Positions 57,148 to 64,000 of a stretch of 64,000 nucleotides of DNA are shown piece by piece. This DNA comes from Pedobacter frigiditerrae (lineage in GTDB: Bacteria > Bacteroidota > Bacteroidia > Sphingobacteriales > Sphingobacteriaceae). The notes under the pieces are model-generated. The model had not been told where the DNA came from. It ran no database searches and saw only the letters and a program-made list of their open reading frames with translations. Position 1 is the first letter of the stretch; the number at the start of each line of letters is the position of its first letter. The translations under genes and the position numbers were made by a program. The stretch covers positions 186,001 through 250,000 of the forward strand of contig NZ_JAVTSS010000001.1 of assembly GCF_032678705.1 (NCBI RefSeq). The letters run 5' to 3'.

Positions 57148-57969
57148 TTATCCTATCTCCCAATCCAACCCAGTATCTTCCTCTTCATCTATAGATTTTA
57201 CCTCAGCAGGAGTGGTATTAAATGGAATAATTACACCATCTTTTAAATGATAGGCATTGATAATTTGACAAGCATATTTTTTCCTGTCGTAGCTTCTGGA
57301 AGAGCCATTCGAGTAATGGGCGCCAAGGGCAATGAGCAAAACCCTTTCTCCCGTTTGATTAGTTTGAAGATCAGTGATATTTCCGCCAGCAAAGACTTCA
57401 TCTAAAGGTAATCGTAATTCATTAACCCTAAATATTTCATAGTCATCTCCATTTAAGTCAAAGCCAAAAACCATTAAGTTTAAACAAACATTTGGGAATT
57501 TCTTGTTTTTAGCAAATAGAGAATCCATTTCTCCTTCGGTTAATATTAAGCTTAATTTGCCGTTTGGCTTTATCGTAACCATAGGAGGGGAGTAATAAAG
57601 TCTGTCTAAACAAGTATGTCTATTAAACTCAAAACCCTTTAGTAAGGATATATTCCCGTCAACAAGTTTTTTGCTGCCTCTGTTTTCAATTGGAATTGTT
57701 TTGAATACATCAATCAATTTTATGTTTAATCGATTAACAATGTCGTCATCAGCATATTTTTCAACTAATGGAGCAAATGCTTTACGAATGTACCTTGCGT
57801 TTTTGCTGGCTTCACCAAAGTCTTTTCCACTTTGTATGCTGCCTTCAGAGCGTTTGTATAAAGTTCCGTCTTTTTTAACTCTCCGAACTACCGTTTTGTT
57901 TTTTCTTTGATAAAAAATCAGATCTACTAATTTCCCACTTAACTGAATAATCCCTTTTTGTATGGCCAT
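57148..57969 (-). CDS. Hypothetical protein
   Basis: A 273-residue protein on the strand opposite the sorting-protein genes. It begins MAIQKGIIQLSGKLVDLIFY and is rich in Lys/Arg at the N-terminus, then mixed alpha/beta. There is no signal peptide or membrane segment. I recognise no family. Its compositional bias is like that of the neighbours, so recent foreign origin is not obvious. It interrupts the cargo array, and nothing else suggests a role. Confidence 0.7.
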   Translation of the reverse strand: MAIQKGIIQLSGKLVDLIFYQRKNKTVVRRVKKDGTLYKRSEGSIQSGKDFGEASKNARYIRKAFAPLVEKYADDDIVNRLNIKLIDVFKTIPIENRGSKKLVDGNISLLKGFEFNRHTCLDRLYYSPPMVTIKPNGKLSLILTEGEMDSLFAKNKKFPNVCLNLMVFGFDLNGDDYEIFRVNELRLPLDEVFAGGNITDLQTNQTGERVLLIALGAHYSNGSSRSYDRKKYACQIINAYHLKDGVIIPFNTTPAEVKSIDEEEDTGLDWEIG

Positions 57970-58591
57970 AATTTATTATATTAGCGTAATCAAGGGATTG
58001 ATTACTTAAAAGTAATAAAAGTTACCGAAAATCCCAAAATCAAAAAATCAACTCCACATCAAGTCCACCTCAAGTCCACGTCAAGTCCACCTTTTGTGCA
58101 CCTTTGCTTTTAGGTTCCTACCTTAATCATTCGTGCCTTGCTCTACATTCACTCGTCCATTCTGCTTATAAATAGCAAAAAACAGACCGTCTCTCGAAGA
58201 TAACACGAGCAGCGCATAGTGATCAACGCTCAAAGCAAAACGTTTTTCGTCTATCGTCCTTCGTCAGCCCTTAAGCGAACAACGAGCAACGAACAACGCC
58301 TCCGCAACTAATCGTTTTTCGATCATCGTTTTCGAATTACACTTTAACTCTAACCTCTAAACCCTAACCCTCTTCACAACTATAAACATCCATCGTTTTT
58401 CGTCTGCCGTTAAACTAACAACGAGCAACGAAAAGCTCAACGATTGCTCGCCAACTGCTCAACGCTTTAACTCTCCAAACATTTTTTTTCCTTCAGCAAC
58501 AATAAATTAACTCCTGATTATTAATCGAAATAAATATTGCATTCTTCAATTCTTTTTTCATAAGTTCAGTAATCCTGATAAATCTAAGCTC
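57970..58591. other. Gene-free spacer with 11-bp tandem repeat
   Basis: At 58048-58091 the 11-base unit TCAAGTCCACC occurs about four times in tandem. From 58180 to 58480 the sequence is made of TCGTTTTTCGTC- and AACGAGCAACG-type units and CTAACC tracts. No gene is supported. The last 90 bases are AT-rich and should hold the promoter of protein 6. Confidence 0.55.
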
Positions 58592-59059
58592 ATGAAAAAG
58601 TTTTTATTTATCATTCCTATTGACAGTTTTTTACGCACATTTCTATCTGTTGTACTGTTTTTTGCAGTTCTAAATTCTGCTAAAGTTTATGCAGTTGACT
58701 TTTTTGGTTGCCACGTATTGGCAGGGAGTACTCAAAGAGTTTATTTAACAGAAATAAGCCCTAATAATCATACTAAATTTACTGGTTTGGGTGTAAGTGG
58801 TTTGGCTGGCTACACCGATCAAAGTGGGTCTGAATGTTTAGATGACCTAGGGCCGCCTTGTACAGTTTATTATGGAGATGGAGCAGGTGGAACCACAACA
58901 ACGATTTATAAAACTGGGGTTTATGGTCATTTGTATAATAATTGTCCTATTGATGATTATATCCCTGCATTATTTATCTTTACAATTGCAATATTCCTCT
59001 ACTGGAATAAAAATCTACGCCTTGTTAATGAAAGTAAGTATAATCACAGTAGTTTATAA
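58592..59059 (+). CDS. DDYxP C-terminal-sorting protein 6
   Basis: A 155-residue secreted protein. A signal peptide of about 35 residues (core LSVVLFFAVLNSAKVYA) precedes VDFFGCHVL. The Gly/Thr/Tyr-rich body has four Cys. The C-terminus has CPIDDYIP (118-125), hydrophobic ALFIFTIAIFLYW and NKNLR, followed by an extra tail. That tail overlaps the first 32 bases of the glycosyltransferase gene downstream, so the two are probably translationally linked. Confidence 0.78.
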   Translation: MKKFLFIIPIDSFLRTFLSVVLFFAVLNSAKVYAVDFFGCHVLAGSTQRVYLTEISPNNHTKFTGLGVSGLAGYTDQSGSECLDDLGPPCTVYYGDGAGGTTTTIYKTGVYGHLYNNCPIDDYIPALFIFTIAIFLYWNKNLRLVNESKYNHSSL

Positions 59060-59780
59060 TGCCGAAAAATATATACAGGATTGTATCGAATCGGTAATCA
59101 ACCAAACTTACCAAGACATAGAGTATATTGTTATCGATGGGGCTTCTACGGATGGTACTTTATCGAAAATAGATAAATACAGTAGTAAAATCACGCATTT
59201 CGTTTCAGAAAAAGACAAGGGTATTTACGATGCCCTAAATAAAGGCCTTAAAATTGCCACTGGCGAAATAGTAGGGTTGTTAAATGCTGATGACATGCTG
59301 GCCTCAGTTGAGGTAATAGCTGAGATTGTGAAATGTTTCGATAGTCAACAGGCGGATGCTGTTTACGGAAATCTAAATTATGTAGCTGCTGAAAACACTG
59401 ATAAAATCAGTAGAATTTGGCAGTCAAAACAGTTTGTTAGGAGGGATATTGAAACGGGATGGATGCCTGCTCACCCAACATTTTATGCCAAAAAAGAACT
59501 TTTTGAAAAGTATGGAAATTACTCTCTTGATTTTGGTACTGCTGCAGATTATGAGTTGATGATCAGATTTCTTTATCGCTTTAAGATAAAGGCTGTATTC
59601 CTAGATTATCTTTTTGTGAATATGCGAGCTGGCGGGGTAAGTAATAGTTCTTCAAAGCAAAGATACTTAGCTTTAAAGAATGATTATAGGGCAATGAGAA
59701 GAAATGCAATTCCCCATCCATTAATAACACTATTATTTAAAAAATTAAGTAAAATACCTCAATATTTACATAAAAATTAA
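59028..59780 (+). CDS. Glycosyltransferase family 2
   Basis: A 250-residue GT-A enzyme from MKVSIITVVYNAEKYIQDCI. It carries YIVIDGASTDGT, FVSEKDKGIYDALNKGL and the DxD motif LLNADDM. The reading frame is open 52 codons upstream, but that stretch lies in another frame of sorting protein 6 and has no homologous fold, so the ATG at 59028 is preferred. It overlaps the cargo gene by 32 bases. It may glycosylate that protein or serve the cluster generally. Confidence 0.9.
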   Translation: MKVSIITVVYNAEKYIQDCIESVINQTYQDIEYIVIDGASTDGTLSKIDKYSSKITHFVSEKDKGIYDALNKGLKIATGEIVGLLNADDMLASVEVIAEIVKCFDSQQADAVYGNLNYVAAENTDKISRIWQSKQFVRRDIETGWMPAHPTFYAKKELFEKYGNYSLDFGTAADYELMIRFLYRFKIKAVFLDYLFVNMRAGGVSNSSSKQRYLALKNDYRAMRRNAIPHPLITLLFKKLSKIPQYLHKN

Positions 59781-59833
59781 CTAATTTAACTGCCAATAGC
59801 TATTGTACCCATTCGTAACAGTTAATAATTAAC

Positions 59834-60958
59834 GTGGATTTATTAAAAGGACATTTAATTTATTATATCGCCATTGTCGGCTTATCTTTTCTTTTATCTA
59901 TAGCTGGTATCCCATCTGTTATTTTTACTGCAATCAAGTATCGTTTATTTGATAGGGCAGATGGTTATAGAAAATCCCATCGATTACATATTTCTAGATT
60001 GGGTGGGGTAGCAATTTTTTGCAGCTTTACAATAACCACCTTATTGTTTGCTGCAATGGTTGATTATAAACAAGCTAATTTTTTGCTCACATCTTGTATA
60101 ATTCTTTTTGCATTAGGCTTAAAAGACGATTTGTATGGGGTTAATCCTGGTACAAAATTTCTATTGCAGATCGTTGTAGCCATTATATTGGTTGTTGCTG
60201 GAGATTTCAGATTAACCAGCTTTTATGGCGTTTTTTTTATGTGGGATGTAAATATTATAGGAGCAAGCCTATTTTCTATCGCTGTAATCATCTTTGTAAA
60301 TAATGCATTTAACCTAATAGACGGAGTAGATGGGCTAGCAGGAACACTCGGTGCTTTGGCTACATTAAGTTTTGGTGTATTTTTCGCTATAGCTGGCGCC
60401 TATGCCTATGCATTTATAGCATTTGCGATGTTTGGTTCGGTATTTGGTTTTTTAATGTTTAATTATTCGCCAGCTAAAATTTTCATGGGTGATACTGGAG
60501 CCTTAATTATTGGTTTGGTTGCTGTTGTTTTAGCCATCAAATTTATTGAGCTTAATAAGATCGGTTCAAAACCCAGTCCTTATTTTTACTCTGCGCCATC
60601 TATCGCCGTTGCTGTTTTAATGGTGCCCATTTTTGATTCACTAAGGATATTTTTTATTAGAATACTCCACAGAAAACCTCCTTTTAAAGGTGACCGTAAC
60701 CATGTTCACCATCGCTTACAACGATTAGGCTTCAGTTCAAACAAGATTGTTTTTTGTCTGACATTTTTTGGTATTTGTATGATTTTCTTGGCAGTGGCAT
60801 TGCAAGATATTGGTAACTTCTCCTTAATTTCTCTCTTAATAACCATCTGTGTATTGTTTAATGCAGTAATCACCTATTCGATTGGAAAAAAGGATAATTC
60901 AAACTACAGATTAATTGATGTGGTTTTTAAAGATACTTTTAGGCCTACTAATGATTAG
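59834..60958 (+). CDS. WecA/TagO-type undecaprenyl-phosphate sugar-phosphate transferase
   Basis: A 374-residue protein with about ten membrane helices and a GTG start at 59834. The MraY/WecA-family motifs are present: DDLYGVNPGTKFLLQ, NNAFNLIDGVDGLAG, IFMGDTGAL and the cytoplasmic HVHHRLQRLGF. It would attach the first sugar-1-phosphate to undecaprenyl phosphate and so start lipid-linked glycan synthesis. The donor is probably UDP-HexNAc, by family only. It follows the GT2 gene by 53 bases. Confidence 0.92.
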   Translation: MDLLKGHLIYYIAIVGLSFLLSIAGIPSVIFTAIKYRLFDRADGYRKSHRLHISRLGGVAIFCSFTITTLLFAAMVDYKQANFLLTSCIILFALGLKDDLYGVNPGTKFLLQIVVAIILVVAGDFRLTSFYGVFFMWDVNIIGASLFSIAVIIFVNNAFNLIDGVDGLAGTLGALATLSFGVFFAIAGAYAYAFIAFAMFGSVFGFLMFNYSPAKIFMGDTGALIIGLVAVVLAIKFIELNKIGSKPSPYFYSAPSIAVAVLMVPIFDSLRIFFIRILHRKPPFKGDRNHVHHRLQRLGFSSNKIVFCLTFFGICMIFLAVALQDIGNFSLISLLITICVLFNAVITYSIGKKDNSNYRLIDVVFKDTFRPTND

Positions 60959-61090
60959 ACGTGAATCGTTTTTTTTTCAGTAAAAAATTCTATCTGATTC
61001 TACTAAACTTGGCTATTAACTATTGTCCATTAACTATCAACTTATTTAACTCCCTAACATATTTTAAAAGAATATAGCTAGTTTTGCCAA

Positions 61091-62092
61091 ATGAACATCG
61101 CTATAAATGGTTTTGGTAGAATTGGTCGTACTTTCTTACGTACAGCAATGAACCGCCAAATAAATGTAATCGCTATAAACGATTTGACCGCTCCAGCAAC
61201 ACTCGCTCATCTTTTTAAATATGATTCGGTTCATGGTGTTTACCAAGGTACAGTCACACACGAAGATGATTTTTTAATAGTCGATGGGAAAAGAATCAAA
61301 GTGGTATCTCATAAAGACCCTAGTCAGCTACCTTGGAAAGCATTGGAGATAGATTTAGTCATAGAATCTACTGGAAAATTTGCCAATTCTGAAAAAGCAT
61401 CATTGCATTTATCTGCTGGTGCAAAACAAGTATTAATATCTGCCCCAGCTACTGATAAAGAAACACCAATGGTAGTAATAGGCGTAAATGATAATGAAAT
61501 AGATTTAACTGCTCCAATTTTATCAAACGCATCTTGTACTACAAATAATGTAGCGCCAATGGTGAAAATTTTAGATGATAATTGGGGGGTAGAAGAAGGT
61601 TATATCACCACAATTCACTCCATGACGGGCGATCAAAACCTGCATGATTCACCACACAACGATTTGCGTAGGGCAAGAGCGGCATCCTCTTCAATTATTC
61701 CTACCACTACAGGAGCCGCTAAGGCGATTACCAATATTTTCCCTCATTTAGAAGGGCGACTAGGAGGTGCAGGTATTCGTGTTCCCGTTTTAAATGGTTC
61801 GTTGACCGATTTTACTTGCCTATTAAAAAGTAAAACCACCATCGAAGAGATCAATAAAGCCTTTAAAAAAGCTGCTGATGGAGCTTATGGTTCAATAATT
61901 GAATATACAGAAGACCCAATTGTATCAGTTGATATCATCAATAACACACATTCTTGTATATTTGATGCGCAACTCACCTCTATTGTAGGCGATTTGGTAA
62001 AAGTAGTGGGTTGGTATGATAATGAATCTGGTTATTCTAATAGATTAGTAGATTTAGTAGAAAAAATAGAGAAATTAGATGCGAAAATTTGA
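61091..62092 (+). CDS. gap: Glyceraldehyde-3-phosphate dehydrogenase, type I
   Basis: A 333-residue glycolytic enzyme. NAD-binding INGFGRIGR opens the chain, and catalytic Cys149 lies in SNASCTTNNVAP. HSMTGDQNLHDSPH and GAAKAITNIFPHLEGRL follow. The family also works in gluconeogenesis. It starts a three-gene operon with a GNAT gene and pgk. A TAGTTTTG sequence lies only 4 bases before the ATG, too close for a normal promoter. Confidence 0.97.
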   Translation: MNIAINGFGRIGRTFLRTAMNRQINVIAINDLTAPATLAHLFKYDSVHGVYQGTVTHEDDFLIVDGKRIKVVSHKDPSQLPWKALEIDLVIESTGKFANSEKASLHLSAGAKQVLISAPATDKETPMVVIGVNDNEIDLTAPILSNASCTTNNVAPMVKILDDNWGVEEGYITTIHSMTGDQNLHDSPHNDLRRARAASSSIIPTTTGAAKAITNIFPHLEGRLGGAGIRVPVLNGSLTDFTCLLKSKTTIEEINKAFKKAADGAYGSIIEYTEDPIVSVDIINNTHSCIFDAQLTSIVGDLVKVVGWYDNESGYSNRLVDLVEKIEKLDAKI

Positions 62093-62147
62093 TTTGAAAC
62101 ATCTCTCGATACTCGATACTTGATACTCGCTACTTAATACTACGAAA

Positions 62148-62579
62148 ATGATTAAATTTATCCCTACAGAACTAACACTAGGCCTTCGAAGTAAAATTTT
62201 AAGGAATGGGATGCCGTTGGAAGAATGTGTTTTTCCGACAGATAATGTGGAAGGAGCATTTCATTTGGCTTTTTATGTAGGTGATGAGATTGCCACGATA
62301 GCTTCTTTTTTTCCTAAGAATTATAAAGATAAGGCAGAATTGGGTTATCAATTACGTGGAATGGCAACTGATACTCCTTTTTTAGGCAAAGGTTATGGTA
62401 AACAATTGGTGCAATTTGCTGTAGAATACATTAAAAAAACAAACGCACAATATATATGGTGTAACGCTAGGACTTCGGCCGTTAAATTTTATGAAAAACT
62501 TGGTTTTGATTTAGTTTCTGAAGAATTTGAAATAGCAGGCGTAGGACCACATTATGAAATGATTTTAAACTTATACTAA
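62148..62579 (+). CDS. GNAT-family N-acetyltransferase
   Basis: A 143-residue acetyltransferase. The acetyl-CoA pyrophosphate loop LGKGYGKQLVQFAVEYIK (motif A, about residues 83-100) and WCNARTSAVKFYEKLGF (motif B) are clear. The substrate is unknown. It is placed between gap and pgk, 3 bases before the pgk ATG, so it is co-transcribed with glycolytic genes. The 55 bases before it contain GATACTCGATACTTGATACT-type repeats, as in the glycosyltransferase at 23868. Confidence 0.9.
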   Translation: MIKFIPTELTLGLRSKILRNGMPLEECVFPTDNVEGAFHLAFYVGDEIATIASFFPKNYKDKAELGYQLRGMATDTPFLGKGYGKQLVQFAVEYIKKTNAQYIWCNARTSAVKFYEKLGFDLVSEEFEIAGVGPHYEMILNLY

Positions 62580-62582
62580 AAT

Positions 62583-63773
62583 ATGAACACAATAGACCAA
62601 TTAAATTTTAAGGATAAAAAAGCATTAATAAGGGTAGATTTTAATGTACCCTTAGATAAGGATTTCAATATTACAGATGATAAAAGAATGCGTGCTGCAT
62701 TGCCAACAATTAATAAAATATTAAATGATGGTGGCTCGGTGGTTTTAATGTCGCATTTAGGTAGACCAAAAGGTGGTCCAGAAGAAAAATATTCTTTAAA
62801 ACACATCTTAGCTGATTTATCTAAAATGTTAGATTTAACGGTGAAATTTGCAGAAGATTGCATTGGAGAAGATGCAGAAAGTAAAGCAAACAATCTTTTA
62901 GCTGGAGAAGTGCTTTTATTGGAGAATCTTCGTTTTCATCCAGAAGAAGAAAAAGGCGATGTGAAATTTGCTGAAGCATTATCGAAATTGGGAAATGTTT
63001 ATGTGAATGATGCATTTGGCACCGCTCATCGTGCTCACGCTTCTACAACCATCGTGGCGCAATTTTTCCCTGATGCTAAATATTTCGGTTATTTGATGGC
63101 TGAGGAATTGAAAAATGCAGAAAAAGTAAATCACGGTGCAGCAAAACCTTTTACTGCAATTATGGGTGGCGCAAAGGTGTCAGATAAAATTTTATTAATC
63201 GAAAGTCTATTAGATAAGGTTGATAATTTAATTATTGGAGGCGGAATGGCTTACACTTTTGCTAAAGCACAAGGTGGAGAAATAGGAACATCACTTTTAG
63301 AAGAAGATAGAATGGCGCTTTGTTTAGAGTTGTTAGATAAAGCAAAAGCAAAAGGAGTTAATTTAATCCTTCCGTTAGATACGGTAATAGCTGATAAATT
63401 TGATAATGAAGCATCAAAAGACCAAGTAGATACTGGAAAAATCCCTGCTGATTGGATGGGCTTGGATATTGGTTCAAAAACAGCTGAATTATTTGCTGAA
63501 ACCATCAAAAACTCTAAAACCCTTTTATGGAACGGTCCGATGGGTGTTTTTGAAATGGCAAACTTTGAGCAAGGAACAAGAGCGGTTGCAGATGCTGTTG
63601 TTGCGGCCACAAAAGACGGTGCTTTTTCTTTAATTGGCGGTGGTGATTCTGCTGCGGCTATTGCAAAATTTGGTTTAGAAGATGAAGTAAGCTATGTTTC
63701 TACCGGTGGTGGAGCATTATTAGAATACATGGAAGGTAAAGAATTGCCTGGTGTAAAGGCGATTATGAGTTAG
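62583..63773 (+). CDS. pgk: Phosphoglycerate kinase
   Basis: A 396-residue enzyme with [11 protein letters not shown] near the N-terminus, SHLGRPKG (about 58-65) and the C-terminal nucleotide site [13 protein letters not shown]. It makes ATP from 1,3-bisphosphoglycerate. Length and motifs are standard. It ends the gap-GNAT-pgk operon, followed by three palindromic repeats that may serve as 3' ends. Confidence 0.98.
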   Translation: MNTIDQLNFKDKKALIRVDFNVPLDKDFNITDDKRMRAALPTINKILNDGGSVVLMSHLGRPKGGPEEKYSLKHILADLSKMLDLTVKFAEDCIGEDAESKANNLLAGEVLLLENLRFHPEEEKGDVKFAEALSKLGNVYVNDAFGTAHRAHASTTIVAQFFPDAKYFGYLMAEELKNAEKVNHGAAKPFTAIMGGAKVSDKILLIESLLDKVDNLIIGGGMAYTFAKAQGGEIGTSLLEEDRMALCLELLDKAKAKGVNLILPLDTVIADKFDNEASKDQVDTGKIPADWMGLDIGSKTAELFAETIKNSKTLLWNGPMGVFEMANFEQGTRAVADAVVAATKDGAFSLIGGGDSAAAIAKFGLEDEVSYVSTGGGALLEYMEGKELPGVKAIMS

Positions 63774-63783
63774 AAAAGACTTA

Positions 63784-63959
63784 GTCATCCGATGAGTATA
63801 TGCTCCCTGCAAATCTCATCGGACGACTAACTAGATAACTAAAGGTGATTTCAAAGTAGTCGTCCGATGAACTGTTCATAGTCTGTCATATTCATCGGAT
63901 GACAAAATTTGCTCTGTCATCCGATGAGTATATACTCCCTGCAAATCTCATCGGACGAC
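63784..63959. repeat. Three 44-bp GTCATCCGATGA palindromes after pgk
   Basis: Copies at 63784-63827, 63859-63903 and 63916-63959. Arms are GTCATCCGATGA or GTCGTCCGATGA with TCATCGGACGAC or TCATCGGATGAC. The central spacers TATATGCTCCCTGCAAATC and TATATACTCCCTGCAAATC are nearly the same in copies 1 and 3. No further gene starts before the window ends. Confidence 0.85.
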
Positions 63960-64000
63960 TGTTAAAATAAATCCTTTTCAAGTTTTTCAGATACAAAATT

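Noticed and set aside
58872..59027. N-terminal extension of the GT2 gene
   Set aside because: The extra 52 codons lie in an alternative frame of sorting protein 6; the GT2 fold starts at the ATG at 59028.
61079..61086. TAGTTTTG as a gap promoter -7 element
   Set aside because: It lies 4 bases before the ATG, leaving no leader, and there is no -33 element at the usual distance. A leaderless transcript cannot be excluded.

Overview
The window looks like chromosomal DNA of a Sphingobacteriaceae bacterium (phylum Bacteroidota), most likely Pedobacter or a close relative. The evidence is low G+C, promoters of the Bacteroidota type (TAnnTTTG), an atpD-atpC pair separate from the other ATP synthase genes, a UpxY-type antiterminator, and intergenic DNA packed with degenerate short repeats. 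The genus is inferred from style, not from a database match.

Region 1 (1-13.5 kb, minus strand) is a branched-chain amino-acid operon read ilvE, ilvD, ORF6N gene, ilvB, ilvN, ilvC, methyltransferase, tandem ABC ATPase, leuA, leuC, leuD, then a second LeuA/CimA-like gene cut by the window edge. Upstream of ilvE is a short leader ORF with ten consecutive Val/Ile/Leu codons, an intrinsic terminator 12 bases before the ilvE start, and a competing antiterminator. This is a complete-looking attenuator.

Region 2 (14.2-21.1 kb) holds housekeeping genes: atpD-atpC, an outer-membrane barrel protein, an RmlD-like reductase, a BCP-type peroxiredoxin, tRNA-Arg(ACG), adk and obg.

Region 3 (21.3-51.6 kb, minus strand) is a large exopolysaccharide/surface glycan locus. 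It reads Wza, Wzc, UpxY antiterminator, AsnB, glycosyltransferase, Wzm, a four-helix protein, Wzt, a tightly coupled run of glycosyltransferases (with an acyltransferase, a GT10 fucosyltransferase-like protein and an FkbM methyltransferase), a Wzy-like polymerase, and finally glycosyltransferases, an exosortase and a WcaF-like acetyltransferase. The exosortase shows the family Cys/Arg/His residues.

Region 4 (51.7-61 kb, mostly plus strand) has six small secreted proteins. Each has an N-terminal signal peptide, an even number of cysteines, and a tripartite C-terminus: Pro-Leu/Ile-Asp-Asp-Tyr-x-Pro, a hydrophobic helix, then basic residues. They have the layout of exosortase cargo with a DDYxP signature and are the strongest candidate for an undescribed system here. 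They are separated by long repeat-rich DNA, including a duplicated ~0.6 kb repeat block. The last one overlaps a glycosyltransferase gene that is followed by a WecA/TagO-type initiating sugar-phosphate transferase. gap, a GNAT acetyltransferase and pgk follow (61-63.8 kb).

Several palindromic and low-complexity repeat families fill the intergenic space. Some have inserted in frame into glycosyltransferase genes.
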